Under the pieces are notes generated by a model. That model was given only the letters and a program-made list of their open reading frames with translations, did no database searches and was not told where the DNA came from. Shown piece by piece: positions 11,312-20,660 of a stretch of DNA of 60,591 bases. The translations under genes and the position numbers were made by a program. Every line of letters starts with the position of its first letter. Positions within the stretch are counted from its first letter, which is position 1. Source of the stretch: Gammaproteobacteria bacterium (GTDB taxonomy: Bacteria; Pseudomonadota; Gammaproteobacteria; Pseudomonadales; Azotimanducaceae). The stretch lies in the NCBI GenBank assembly GCA_026709365.1, contig JAPOTD010000104.1, forward strand, positions 1-60,591, written 5' to 3'.

Positions 11312-13134
11312 GAGCCCACCTCCGTGAGGCGCGGCAGCCGCTCGGCTTGGTAGTACATAAGCACTTGGTCGCGAATCGTGTCGGCGGAGATCGACAGGCC
11401 GGCATAGTACCGAACCGAGACGAGCTTGGCCGGTTCGGCCACCCCTTCGTTGATCAGCAGCGAGCGCATCTGCGCGTCTCGGTTCTGATCGACCACGAAC
11501 ACGCGCTCGTGGCGGCCAATGAAGTCGAACACCTCCTTGCCAAACGGGAAGCCGCGCACGCGAAGGCGATCCAAGGCGATGCCCTGCGCTTGGAGCAGCT
11601 CCAGCGCCTCGGTCATGGGCATGGCGCTGGTTCCGTAGTAGAGAATGCCGTTGCGGCGGCCGGCGTCGGCGATCTCGGCCTGCGGCGTCAGTTCGGCAGC
11701 GGTGGCCCACTTGCGTTCCAGCCGCTCCATGTTGCGCTGGTAGGCTTCCGGGCTTTCCGTGTAGCGGGCGTGCTCGTCGCGCGAGGTGCCGCGCGTGAAG
11801 AACGCGCCCCGCTCCGGATGCGCGCCCGGCAGCGTGCGCTGGCCGATGCCGTCGCCGTCCACGTCGAGGTAGCGGCCGAACTCGCCGGCGGCGTCCAGCG
11901 CCGCCGCGTCAAGCACCTTGCCCCGGTCGTAGCGCCGCCCGTCGCTCCACTCGAAGGGCTCGGAGACGTTGTCGTTCATCCCCAGCTCCAGGTCGCTCAT
12001 GACGATGATCGGCGTTTGCAGCCGATCCGCCAGATCCAGCGCCTCGGCGGCAAAGTCGAAGCACTCCTTGGGCGACGACGGGAACAGCAGCACGTGTCGG
12101 GTGTCGCCGTGGGAGGCGTAGGCCGCCGCGGTCAGGTCGCTTTGCTGGGTGCGGGTGGGCATCCCGGTGGAGGGGCCGGCCCGCTGGATGTCGAAGATCA
12201 CGGCCGGAATCTCCGCGAAGTAGGCCAGCCCCAGAAATTCCGACATCAGCGAAATGCCGGGGCCGCTGGTGGCGGTGAAGGCGCGGGCGCCGTTCCAGCC
12301 GGCGCCGATGACGATGCCAATGGCGGACAGCTCGTCCTCGGCTTGGATGACGGCGAACTTGTTGGCGCCGGTGGCCTCGTCCTTGCGCAAGGCGTTGGCG
12401 TGCCGCTCAAAGGACTCCGCCACCGAGGTGGACGGCGTGATCGGATACCACGCGCAGACCGTGGCCCCCCCGTAGAGCGCGCCGAGGGCGGCGGCGGTGT
12501 TGCCGTCGATGAGAATCTTCTCGCCGTTGGCGCTTGAGCGCCGCACTTGGTATTCGATGGGGCCGCCTAAGTAGTCCAGGGCGTAGCGGCGGCCGATCTC
12601 CAGGGCATGGATGTTGGGCGCAATCAAGTCGTCCTTGCCCCGGTACTGCTTGGCCACCATGCCGGTGATGACCTCGAACTCGATGTTCAGCAGCGCCGAG
12701 AGCGCGCCCAGATAGACGATGTTCTTGAACAGCCCCCGCTGCTTCAGGTCGCTGAACTCGGGCAGCAGCAGGGCGGCGATGGGCATGCCGACCTCGTTGA
12801 CGTCGCTGCGCCTGAGATGCGCGGCCAAGGGCTTTGAGCTGTCGTGGAACAGGTAGCCGCCCGGCTTGATGTCGGCGATGTCCTCCGCATAGGTCTCGGC
12901 GTTCATGGCCACCATGATGTCCACGCCCTCGCGGCGGCCGAGGTGGCCCCGCTCGCTCACGCGCACCTCGAACCAGGTGGGCAGCCCCTGGATGTTGGAG
13001 GGGAAGATGTTGCGCGCCGCCACCGGGATGCCCATGCGGAACAGCGCCTTGGCGAACATGCCGTTGGCGCTCGCCGAGCCCGAGCCGTTGACGTTGGCGA
13101 AGCGGATGACGAAGTCGTTGTAGGTGACGTTCAT
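11308..13134 (-). CDS. 2-oxoacid:ferredoxin oxidoreductase, fused gamma-alpha subunit
   Basis: The 608-residue protein joins a gamma-type domain (about residues 1-195, starting NVTYNDFVIRFANVNGSGS) to an alpha-type domain (from about residue 210, with GNTAAALGALYGG and CAWYPITPSTS, the pyrimidine-binding/CoA part). It pairs with the beta subunit encoded next. The ATG at 13132-13134 overlaps the TGA of the upstream flavoprotein gene (ATGA), and its own TGA overlaps the beta start, so all three are translationally coupled. Gamma-alpha fusion is common in oxygen-tolerant 2-oxoglutarate:ferredoxin oxidoreductases; whether this enzyme is oxygen-tolerant is inferred, not seen. Confidence 0.88.
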   Translation of the reverse strand: MNVTYNDFVIRFANVNGSGSASANGMFAKALFRMGIPVAARNIFPSNIQGLPTWFEVRVSERGHLGRREGVDIMVAMNAETYAEDIADIKPGGYLFHDSSKPLAAHLRRSDVNEVGMPIAALLLPEFSDLKQRGLFKNIVYLGALSALLNIEFEVITGMVAKQYRGKDDLIAPNIHALEIGRRYALDYLGGPIEYQVRRSSANGEKILIDGNTAAALGALYGGATVCAWYPITPSTSVAESFERHANALRKDEATGANKFAVIQAEDELSAIGIVIGAGWNGARAFTATSGPGISLMSEFLGLAYFAEIPAVIFDIQRAGPSTGMPTRTQQSDLTAAAYASHGDTRHVLLFPSSPKECFDFAAEALDLADRLQTPIIVMSDLELGMNDNVSEPFEWSDGRRYDRGKVLDAAALDAAGEFGRYLDVDGDGIGQRTLPGAHPERGAFFTRGTSRDEHARYTESPEAYQRNMERLERKWATAAELTPQAEIADAGRRNGILYYGTSAMPMTEALELLQAQGIALDRLRVRGFPFGKEVFDFIGRHERVFVVDQNRDAQMRSLLINEGVAEPAKLVSVRYYAGLSISADTIRDQVLMYYQAERLPRLTEVGS

Positions 13135-14915
13135 TGGGCGTAGGAGCCTAGCTGCGGGATGTGGACCACGGAGCGCTGCATGTCCCAGGCGTTGGTCGGA
13201 CAGCGCTCCGCGCACAGGCCGCAGTGCAGGCAGACGTCCTCGTCCTTGACCATCACCCGGCCCGTGGGCAGGTGGCCGGAAACGTAGAGGTCCTGCTCGC
13301 CATTGGCGGCCGGGGCCATCAGCCGCTGACGCAGCTCCGGCTCCTCGCCGTTTTCGGTGAACGAAATGCAGTCCATGGGGCAGATGTCAACGCAGGCGTC
13401 GCATTCGATGCACAGCCGGTCCGTGAAGACCGTCTGCACGTCGCAGTTGAGGCAGCGCTGCGCCTCCTTGGCCGCCAAGCGCTTGTCGAAGCCGAGCTCC
13501 ACCTCGATCTTGATGTTGCCCAAGGCCTGGCGCTTGTCCGCGTGGGGCACCGGATGGCGCGCCGCCGGGTCGTGCTCGCTGTCGTAGCTCCACTCGTGGA
13601 TGCCCATCTTGGTGCTGATCAGGTTGACGCCCTCCGGGGGGCGGTCGGCCTTTAGGTCCTTGCCTTGGCAGAACAGGTGAATGGAGATGGCGGCTTGGTG
13701 GGCGTGGGCCGCCGCCCAGATGATGTTCTCCGGTCCGAAGGCCGAGTCGCCGCCGAAGAAGACCTTGGGATGGGTGGACTGCAGGGTGGCCTCATCGAGC
13801 ACCGGGCAATCCCACTTGTCGAACGCGATGCCCAAGTCGCGTTCAATCCACGGGCAGTGGTTCTCCTGGCCAATGGCCATGAGGATGTGGTCGGCCGACA
13901 GGAACACGTCATCCTCGCCGCTCGGTTCGTAGCGCAGCCGCCCGTCGTCGCCCTCGACCGGCTTGACGCAGCCGAACAGGACGCCGGTCAGCTTGCCGTT
14001 CTCGTGCGTGAACGCCTTGGGCGGCCGGTTGTTGATGATGGGGATGCCTTCGCGCATGGCATCCTCCTTCTCCCAGTCCGAAGCCTTCATCACCTCGAAG
14101 GCGGAGCGCACCACCACCGTGACGCTGTCCGCGCCGAGCCGCTTGGAGGTGCGGCAGCAGTCCATGGCGGTGTTGCCGCCGCCCATGACGATGACGTTGC
14201 CGGCGATGGAATCGACGTGGCCGAAGGCGACGCTGGACAGCCAATCGATGCCGATGGAGATGTGCTGGTCCACCTCGTCTCGGCCCGGCAGCTTGAGGTC
14301 CCTTCCCCGAGGCGCGCCGGTGCCGACGAAGTAGGCGTCAAAGTCCATCTCCAGCATCGCCTTCATGCTGGTGATCTCGTGGCCGAAATGGCATTCGACG
14401 CCCATGTCGAGGATCAGGTCCACCTCCTCCTCCAGCACGTCCGCCGGCAGGCGGAAGGCCGGTATCTGGCTGCGCATCATGCCGCCGCCCGCGGGATCCC
14501 GCTCGAACAGATGCACCTCGTAGCCGAGCGGCAGCAGGTCCCGCGCCACCGCCAACGAGGCCGGGCCAGCCCCCAGCAGCGCGATGCGCTTGCCGTTGCC
14601 GACGGTGGGCACCCGGGGCAGGTACGGGCCGATGTCGCCCTTGTGGTCGGCCGCCACCCGCTTCAGCCGGCAGATGGCGACCGGCTTCTCCTCGGTGCGC
14701 ACCCGCCGGCAGGCGGGCTCGCAGGGCCGGTCGCAGGTGCGGCCGAGAATGCCGGGAAAGACGTTGCTGTCCCAGTTGAGCATGTAGGCTTCGGTGTAGC
14801 GCTCTTCGGCGATCAGGCGGATGTACTCGGGCACGGGGGTGTGCGCCGGGCAGGCCCACTGGCAGTCCACCACCTTGTGGAAGTAGTTGGGATCCTGAAT
14901 GTTGGTGGGCTTCAT
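13131..14915 (-). CDS. GltD-like FAD/NAD(P) oxidoreductase with C-terminal ferredoxin domain, partner of the 2-oxoacid oxidoreductase
   Basis: This 594-residue protein resembles the small subunit of glutamate synthase. An N-terminal iron-sulfur region has CQWACPAHTPVPEY and CDRPCEPACRR. A first nucleotide fold follows (IALLGAGPASLAVA) for FAD, then a second (VIVMGGGNTAMDC) for NAD(P)H, then an FAD closing motif (VFFGGDSAFG). The last 120 residues carry two 4Fe-4S motifs, CIECDACVDICPMDC and CLHCGLCAERCPT. No glutamate synthase large subunit is nearby; instead the gene is coupled to the two oxidoreductase subunits. It probably moves electrons between reduced ferredoxin (or the oxidoreductase itself) and NAD(P)H. 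The ATG at 14913-14915 is chosen from homology. Confidence 0.85.
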   Translation of the reverse strand: MKPTNIQDPNYFHKVVDCQWACPAHTPVPEYIRLIAEERYTEAYMLNWDSNVFPGILGRTCDRPCEPACRRVRTEEKPVAICRLKRVAADHKGDIGPYLPRVPTVGNGKRIALLGAGPASLAVARDLLPLGYEVHLFERDPAGGGMMRSQIPAFRLPADVLEEEVDLILDMGVECHFGHEITSMKAMLEMDFDAYFVGTGAPRGRDLKLPGRDEVDQHISIGIDWLSSVAFGHVDSIAGNVIVMGGGNTAMDCCRTSKRLGADSVTVVVRSAFEVMKASDWEKEDAMREGIPIINNRPPKAFTHENGKLTGVLFGCVKPVEGDDGRLRYEPSGEDDVFLSADHILMAIGQENHCPWIERDLGIAFDKWDCPVLDEATLQSTHPKVFFGGDSAFGPENIIWAAAHAHQAAISIHLFCQGKDLKADRPPEGVNLISTKMGIHEWSYDSEHDPAARHPVPHADKRQALGNIKIEVELGFDKRLAAKEAQRCLNCDVQTVFTDRLCIECDACVDICPMDCISFTENGEEPELRQRLMAPAANGEQDLYVSGHLPTGRVMVKDEDVCLHCGLCAERCPTNAWDMQRSVVHIPQLGSYAQ

Positions 14916-15094
14916 GGCATCAACGGGCCGCGCCGACGGGGGAGGGTTCACGGCACCGCATGGGCCGCTCGTTTCGAAACGGGCGCACTGTACCCTTTTG
15001 CGAATCAATTTGGAAGCCGCGTAATGCCCCGCAACTCCTTGATTTCGTTGGTGGGCTGCGGCACAATGCCGAGCATCGCGCAATCAGCCGCCAG

Positions 15095-15526
15095 TCAGGG
15101 CAGCAACTCGACCGAATGCTGGGCGCAGACAGCAGCGAAATCGCGTCGGTTGAAGGTGAGCATCGCCGCTATTGGAATGTTGACGTCTCCAATGATGGCT
15201 TGAAGGATGGCATCGACGAGACTCACTGGCTCTCCGCGCTGGGAAGATGCCACTGCCCGTCCGTAGGCCCGACTCCGATAAGACGAATCATCAACCAGCA
15301 ACGTATCCCGGCTCGACACCAAGGCATCGAAGCGGGTCATGACGTCTCTTCTTCGGGCAAAGCGAGTGTTCATCGTCTCATAGAGCACTGGCCAAGGCAT
15401 GACTACAACGAGCGCCTCCAACCACTCCTGCATCTTCAAAGCGTCCGCGTGACGATCCTCGCGTTCATCGTACAGTGCGAAGAAGAAGCCCGTATCAACC
15501 AACAAGCTTCTGTTGGAGGGACTCAT
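15095..15526 (-). CDS. PIN-domain ribonuclease, probable toxin (VapC-like)
   Basis: The 143-residue product has the PIN-domain acidic residues in order: Asp11 (LLVDTGFFFALYD), Glu50 (PVLYETMN), Asp105 (VSLVDAIL) and Asp129 (TFNRRDF). Such proteins are metal-dependent RNases, often toxins of toxin-antitoxin modules. Its ATG overlaps the stop of the upstream 110-residue gene by four bases (ATGA), the usual antitoxin-then-toxin layout. The upstream partner is not a recognised antitoxin family, so the pairing is inferred from coupling. A single-gene RNase role cannot be excluded. Confidence 0.8.
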   Translation of the reverse strand: MSPSNRSLLVDTGFFFALYDEREDRHADALKMQEWLEALVVVMPWPVLYETMNTRFARRRDVMTRFDALVSSRDTLLVDDSSYRSRAYGRAVASSQRGEPVSLVDAILQAIIGDVNIPIAAMLTFNRRDFAAVCAQHSVELLP

Positions 15527-15855
15527 GGTTCACCCAGATCTTCCGCCGATTCGCCATTGGCGCCATGGCCCTCCCACGGCGCAGTCTTGCGACGCCCCTT
15601 CAAGTAGGCGCCCTTCATTCGGTCCTTCTCCTTGAAAATGACGTAAAACCTCGATCTTTTATCTAGGGAAACAGCTCCGCCAATGTCACTCATCAGTGAC
15701 TCCGTCAGGTCGCCCTGAAAGTCGTATTTGAAAAATGCGACGCTGGAACCGCATTCCTTGGCTTGGTGATCATCCAACCATGCGTAGAGGCCCTCATAGT
15801 CGCCTTGAACGCCAAGGTCATAGGACAACCAGATCGACTTCGTTTGCTGGGCCAC
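15523..15855 (-). CDS. Unrecognised 110-residue protein coupled to the PIN gene
   Basis: I do not recognise the family. The protein starts MAQQTKSIWLSYDLGVQGDY, has no membrane segment, and is mixed alpha/beta in character with several aromatic residues early and a charged Gly-rich tail. It carries no visible ribbon-helix-helix, AbrB or HTH motif. Its stop overlaps the start of the PIN gene by four bases. By position it may be the antitoxin or a regulatory partner. The 400-odd bases upstream hold a repeat copy and no gene. Confidence 0.6.
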   Translation of the reverse strand: MAQQTKSIWLSYDLGVQGDYEGLYAWLDDHQAKECGSSVAFFKYDFQGDLTESLMSDIGGAVSLDKRSRFYVIFKEKDRMKGAYLKGRRKTAPWEGHGANGESAEDLGEP

Positions 15856-16107
15856 GGGATTCTCCTAAATTCCATCGTTCACTGCCGGTAATTTTACGCT
15901 CAATCCGAGAGGGTTGACGCACTCCATGCCTTGAAACCGAAAAAGCGGTGATCGCCCACGCCCCTTATGGGCAATGTCTTGCTTCAACGCGGCACGGCAC
16001 TGATTCCAGTCGGCACACGAGGCACGGCCGCCGATCACCGGCCGGGACCACATGGCCATCGGAGGTACGGCGTGCGGCCTGTCCGCAGCCGAACCGGATT
16101 GCAGTGC
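15856..16107. other. Gene-free stretch between divergent genes
   Basis: No convincing gene or RNA is visible here. The divergent promoters for the 110-residue gene (minus) and mfd (plus) must lie in 15856-16275, together with the repeat copy at 16108-16205. A TAGAAT at 16228-16233 is a possible -10 for mfd, without a good -35. Confidence 0.5.
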
Positions 16108-16205
16108 TGTGCGGGCTCAGAAACGCTTCGGAACCTGACCCACGCAACGGTAGCGGAGTTTCGCGCCAGCGAAACTCCATCCGCGACTTTCAGGTCGTGC
16201 GGGCT
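16108..16205 (+). repeat. Two-hairpin repeat element, full copy upstream of mfd
   Basis: The copy begins TGTGCGGGCTCAGAAAC and contains CCTGACCCACGCAACGG. Hairpin 1 is perfect: GGAGTTTCGC (16155-16164) with GCGAAACTCC (16169-16178). The second hairpin is weaker than in other copies (CCGCGAC / GTCGTGCGG, about 16181-16202). It lies about 70 bases before the mfd ATG, between divergent genes. Confidence 0.85.
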
Positions 16206-16275
16206 AGGAGAACCTTCATTTAGTGGCTAGAATGCCCGCCCCGTGCGCGCTGCGGACTTTTCCGGGCTGTGTTCC

Positions 16276-19200
16276 ATGACCTCGCCCTCCCTTGAAGCCC
16301 TCCCGGCCGACGCGTTGGCCGTCAAGCCCGGCGAACGCCTGTCGTGGGCCGGTTTGGGGGACGGGGCGGCCAGCTACTTCGCGGCCAAGGCGGGGGCGGC
16401 GCATGCGGGGCTGGCGCTGATCGCCACCAACAATGCGGCGGCGGCGGTTCGTTGCCTTGAGGAGGTGCGCTTCTACGCGCCGCCGGGCACGGACATCCTG
16501 CACTTTCCGGCTTGGGAGACGCTGCCCTACGACGCCTTTTCGCCGCATCAGGACATCATTTCCGAGCGGCTCGCCACCCTGCGCCGACTGCCAGCCATGA
16601 AGCGCGGGATCCTGGTGGTGCCGGCGGCGACGCTCATGCAGCGGCTGCCGCCGCGCGCCTTCATCGACGGCCAAGCCCTTTCGCTCAAGGTCGGGGAGCG
16701 CTTCGACCTGCACGCCGAGCGCAAGCGGCTGCAGGCGGCGGGCTACCTGGCGGTGGATGCGGTGGCCCGCCGCGGCGAGTTCGCGGTTCGGGGCTCGCTG
16801 ATGGACATCTTTCCCATGGGGCTGGCCAACCCGGTGCGCATCGACCTCCTCGACGTGGAGATCGACACCTTGCGCACCTTCAACGTCGAGACCCAGATGA
16901 CCATCGAGCAGGTACCCGGCATCGACCTGCTGCCCGCCAAGGAGTTCCCGTTCGACGCCGCCAGCATCGCCCGCTTTCGCAACAACTGGCATGACGCCTT
17001 TGATGTGGACGTGCGCCGCTGCAGCGTTTACCAGGACGTCTCCACTGGCCTGTCGCCGAATGGCGTGGAGTACTACCTGCCGCTCTTCTTCGAACGCGCC
17101 GGCCTCGCCACCCTGTTCGACTACCTGCCGGCCAACACGCTCATTCTGCAGCAGGCGGGGATGGCCGAGGCGGTGGAGCAGTTCTGGAGCCTCGTGCGGG
17201 GCCGCCATCAGAGCCTGGCGCACGACATCGAACGACCCGTGCTGGCGCCCGAGGCGCTCTATCTGGATCCGGAGGCGTTCAACCGGCGCCTCAACCGGCA
17301 GCCGAGAATCGCCTTGGGGCCGGACTTCAAGCATCGCGCGCAATTCGACTGCCCGCCCCTGCCGCCGCTTGAGGCCAACGCCCGATTGAAGGCGCCTGCG
17401 CAGGCCCTGCTCGACTTCGTTGCGGACCATCGCGACGCCCGGATTCTGTTCACCGCCGAGAGCGCGGGCCGACGCACCCTGTTTGCGGAGTTCCTCGCCC
17501 ATGCCGGCATCCCCACCCAGGACTGCGCGGATTGGGCGGACTTTTGCGGCAGCGAGCGTCAATTCGGCCTGGCCATCGCGCCCATTGACCGGGGCCTGCG
17601 GCTGAAGGGCGCCATCGTCATCACCGAAAGCCAGATATTCGGCCATCGGCCCGCGGCCGAGCGCGCCGCCGGCACCCGCACGGTGGACCCCGAGCAGGTG
17701 ATCCGCAACCTCACCGAACTGTCGATCGGCTCCCCGGTGGTTCACGAGGAGCACGGCATCGGCCGCTACCGGGGCCTGCAGACGCTGGACATCGACGGCG
17801 CCCAAAGCGAATTCCTCACCTTGGAGTACGCCGAGGGCGCCAAGCTCTACGTGCCGGTCACCTCGCTGCACCTCATTTCCCGCTATGCCGGGGCGGAGGA
17901 GGAGTCGGCGCCGCTGCACCGTCTGGGCTCCGACCAGTGGGAGAAGGTGCGCCGCAAGGCCGCGGAGAAGGCGGTTGACGTGGCCGCGGAGCTGCTTGAC
18001 CTGTCCGCCCGGCGGGCCGCCCGCACCGCGCCCGCGCTGCGTTGCGAGGCGGCGGATTACGGGCGCTTCGCCCGCCAGTTTCCCTTCGAGCTGACCGCCG
18101 ACCAAGCCAAGGCCATCGATGCGGTGCTGGCGGACATCGGCTCGGAGAGGTCCACCGACCGGCTGATCTGCGGCGACGTGGGTTTCGGCAAGACCGAAGT
18201 CGCCATGCGAGCGGCCTTCGTGGCGGTGCAAAGCGGTCGCCAAGTGGCTGTGCTTACGCCCACCACCTTGCTGGCGCAGCAGCACTTCGACACCTTCCAG
18301 GACCGCTTCGCCGACTGGCCGGTTCACATAGAAGCGGTCTCCCGGCTGCGCAGCGCCGGGGAGGTCAAGGACATCGGCAAGCGCCTTTCCGGTGGCCAGC
18401 TCGACATTCTGATCGGCACCCACCGGCTGCTCGGCGCCGGGCTGGACTTCAGGAACCTCGGCCTGATCGTCATCGACGAGGAGCACCGGTTCGGGGTCCG
18501 CCAGAAGGAGCGCCTGCGGGCCCTGCGGGCCGAAGTGGACGTGGTCACCCTCACCGCCACACCCATACCGCGCACCTTGAACCTGGCCTTGGGGGGCTTG
18601 CGCGACCTGTCGATCATCGCCACCCCGCCGGCCAAGCGGCTGTCCATCAACACCTTCGTGCATGAGAAGCGCAACCACCTCATTCGCGAAGCGCTGAACC
18701 GGGAGCTGATGCGCGGCGGCCAGGCCTTCTACATACATAACCAAGTGCGCACCATCCATCAAGCCGCCGACGCGGTGCAGGCGCTGGTCCCCGAGGCCCG
18801 GGTCGGCGTCGGCCACGGCCAGATGGGCAAGCGGCAGATCGAGACGGTGATGAGCGACTTCCACCACCGCCGGGTCAACGTGCTGGTCTGCACCACCATC
18901 ATCGAAAACGGCATCGACATCCCCAACGCCAACACCATCATCATCGAGCGCGCCGACAAGTTCGGCCTGGCCCAACTGCACCAGCTGCGCGGGCGGGTGG
19001 GCCGCTCCCACCGGCAAGCCTACGCCTACCTGCTGACGCCGCACCCGACTGCCATGACGCCGGACGCCGCCAAGCGGCTGCAGGCGATCGAGGCGGCCGG
19101 CGAGTTGGGGGTCGGCTTCACGCTGGCCACCCAGGATCTGGAGATTCGCGGCGCCGGCGAACTGCTTGGCGCCGAGCAGTCCGGGCAGATCGAATCCGTG

Positions 19201-19764
19201 GGGTTCAGCCTCTACATGGAGATGCTCGACCGCGCCGTCAAGGCAATCCAGGCGGGCAACCCGCCGGACATGGCGCAGCCCTTCACCCCGGTCAGCCGGG
19301 AGGTCAACCTGCACTGCGGCACGCTGATCCCCGAGGACTACCTGCCCGACGTCCACCTCCGGCTGATCATGTACAAGCGCATCAGCGCCGCCGCCAGCCA
19401 AGGCCAACTCGACGAGCTGCGCGCCGAGATGATCGACCGCTTCGGACGCCTGCCGCCACCGCTCGCCCAGCTGTTCCAAGTGACCGCCCTGAAGCTCAGG
19501 CTCACGCCGCTGGGCATCAGCCGATTCGAACTCGGCGAGCGCGGCGGCAAGGTCGAGTTCAGCGACGCCACCCCGGTCAGTCCCGCAAGCGTCATCGCCT
19601 TGGTGCAACGCAGCCCATCCACCTATCGGCTGACCGGCGGCGCGGTGCTGCGCATCGCCCGCGACCTGCCGGACTTGGCGGCCCGCTTCGCGTTCGCCGA
19701 TGAGCTGCTGGCGGCGCTGGCGCCGGAGATGCCAATCGTCAACGCCGCGGCGGCCGGCGGATGA
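16276..19764 (+). CDS. mfd: Transcription-repair coupling factor Mfd
   Basis: Mfd removes RNA polymerase stalled at DNA lesions and recruits UvrA. The 1162-residue protein has the UvrB-homology region at its N-terminus, then an RNA-polymerase-interacting domain (EEHGIGRYRGLQ near residue 510). A RecG-like motor follows with Walker A GDVGFGKTEVA (about 635) and a DEEHRFG motif (about 740). The C-terminal domain closes it. The ATG at 16276 is preferred; a GTG at 16243 in the same frame would add 11 residues. The stop overlaps the start of csiV (ATGA), so the two are co-translated. Confidence 0.96.
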   Translation: MTSPSLEALPADALAVKPGERLSWAGLGDGAASYFAAKAGAAHAGLALIATNNAAAAVRCLEEVRFYAPPGTDILHFPAWETLPYDAFSPHQDIISERLATLRRLPAMKRGILVVPAATLMQRLPPRAFIDGQALSLKVGERFDLHAERKRLQAAGYLAVDAVARRGEFAVRGSLMDIFPMGLANPVRIDLLDVEIDTLRTFNVETQMTIEQVPGIDLLPAKEFPFDAASIARFRNNWHDAFDVDVRRCSVYQDVSTGLSPNGVEYYLPLFFERAGLATLFDYLPANTLILQQAGMAEAVEQFWSLVRGRHQSLAHDIERPVLAPEALYLDPEAFNRRLNRQPRIALGPDFKHRAQFDCPPLPPLEANARLKAPAQALLDFVADHRDARILFTAESAGRRTLFAEFLAHAGIPTQDCADWADFCGSERQFGLAIAPIDRGLRLKGAIVITESQIFGHRPAAERAAGTRTVDPEQVIRNLTELSIGSPVVHEEHGIGRYRGLQTLDIDGAQSEFLTLEYAEGAKLYVPVTSLHLISRYAGAEEESAPLHRLGSDQWEKVRRKAAEKAVDVAAELLDLSARRAARTAPALRCEAADYGRFARQFPFELTADQAKAIDAVLADIGSERSTDRLICGDVGFGKTEVAMRAAFVAVQSGRQVAVLTPTTLLAQQHFDTFQDRFADWPVHIEAVSRLRSAGEVKDIGKRLSGGQLDILIGTHRLLGAGLDFRNLGLIVIDEEHRFGVRQKERLRALRAEVDVVTLTATPIPRTLNLALGGLRDLSIIATPPAKRLSINTFVHEKRNHLIREALNRELMRGGQAFYIHNQVRTIHQAADAVQALVPEARVGVGHGQMGKRQIETVMSDFHHRRVNVLVCTTIIENGIDIPNANTIIIERADKFGLAQLHQLRGRVGRSHRQAYAYLLTPHPTAMTPDAAKRLQAIEAAGELGVGFTLATQDLEIRGAGELLGAEQSGQIESVGFSLYMEMLDRAVKAIQAGNPPDMAQPFTPVSREVNLHCGTLIPEDYLPDVHLRLIMYKRISAAASQGQLDELRAEMIDRFGRLPPPLAQLFQVTALKLRLTPLGISRFELGERGGKVEFSDATPVSPASVIALVQRSPSTYRLTGGAVLRIARDLPDLAARFAFADELLAALAPEMPIVNAAAAGG

Positions 19765-20660
19765 AGCGCAATCGCTGGGGGCTGGCCGCGCTGACCGCTT
19801 TGGTCGCCATTGCCGCGGCCAACGGGGCCGACGCCAAGGTCGAGGATCCCAACGACTTGATCCAAGGGCGCTGGTACGCCACTGAGGTGATCATCTTTGC
19901 GCGCGAGGAGCCCGCTGATCCGGGACCGGAGGCATTGCTTCGGGAGGGCGGGCGGAGCTGGCCCGCCAGGACGCGCGCCTTCGCCGAGCCGATGCCTTGG
20001 CGCATCGCCGGCCTCGATCCCTTGACCCGCGCCTGCCTTGAGTTCCCCCGCCTGGACTTGGTGTCGGCGGCGACAACGCCCCAGCTGGACGCCACAGCAC
20101 CCGGCGACACGGCCCCGCCGGAGCCGGTCGCCCTAGGTCCGCCGCCGGACATTGAGCCCAGCTTGGCGCCGCACCCTCTGCTGGACCTGCTCCAAGCCGC
20201 CGCCCGGCAGCAGGTGGATTGGCGCCGCGACAGCTATCGCTGGCTGCCGGGGCGAACCCATGTGCTCAACGCCCAGGCCAGGCGCATCGGCAGCGTCCAA
20301 GGGCTGAACGTCATCTGGCATGGACGTTGGATGCAGCCGGTGCCGAGCCGGTCCAAGAGCGAACCCCTGATGCTGGCCGTGCCGGCCACGGCGGACCACG
20401 GACGGGTCTCGGGAACGCTGGCGGTGACCCTCGGCCGCTTTCTCCACTTCAACGCCACGCTTTGGCTGGAGGAGCCCGACGATGGCCAAGACGGCCTGGT
20501 TCCGTTCATGCAGCTCAGCGAGGCCCGAACCATGCGTCTTGAGGAACTGCACTACCTGGACCACCCGAGGCTGGGCGTTCTGGTGCGCATCAACCGGGTG
20601 CCCCCGTCGCCTGCCTTGGTCCGGGCACTGCGGACTTGGGAGGCATCAGTCAACGGTTAA
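19761..20660 (+). CDS. csiV: CsiV-family periplasmic protein
   Basis: The 299-residue product has a cleavable signal peptide (MKRNRWGLAALTALVAIAAA, cut near the ADA at 23-25). It then has a WYATEVIIFAR segment, a low-complexity Pro/Ala middle, and a C-terminal domain ending in a HPRLGVLVRINRV stretch, as in the CsiV family (DUF2803-type). Members are placed in the periplasm and linked to peptidoglycan interaction in other bacteria; the exact role is not settled. The gene starts inside the mfd stop codon, the same mfd-csiV pairing seen in Pseudomonas. It ends tail to tail with the phosphorylase gene, their stop codons sharing TTAA. Confidence 0.8.
   Translation: MKRNRWGLAALTALVAIAAANGADAKVEDPNDLIQGRWYATEVIIFAREEPADPGPEALLREGGRSWPARTRAFAEPMPWRIAGLDPLTRACLEFPRLDLVSAATTPQLDATAPGDTAPPEPVALGPPPDIEPSLAPHPLLDLLQAAARQQVDWRRDSYRWLPGRTHVLNAQARRIGSVQGLNVIWHGRWMQPVPSRSKSEPLMLAVPATADHGRVSGTLAVTLGRFLHFNATLWLEEPDDGQDGLVPFMQLSEARTMRLEELHYLDHPRLGVLVRINRVPPSPALVRALRTWEASVNG

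Noticed and set aside
14970-14981. Perfect palindrome CGTTTCGAAACG upstream of the oxidoreductase operon
   Set aside because: A single 12-bp palindrome without a matching regulator gene or a second copy is not enough to call an operator.
15865-16059. 64-codon minus-strand frame upstream of the 110-residue protein
   Set aside because: No ribosome-binding site, no coupling and no similarity; length is expected by chance at this GC content.
16216-19608. A very long open frame (over 1100 codons) on the minus strand opposite mfd
   Set aside because: It mirrors mfd codon for codon in GC-rich DNA, has no family motif, and starts and stops without regard to neighbours. Similar antisense frames occur opposite valS (24492-27392) and lon (3933-6212) and were rejected for the same reason.
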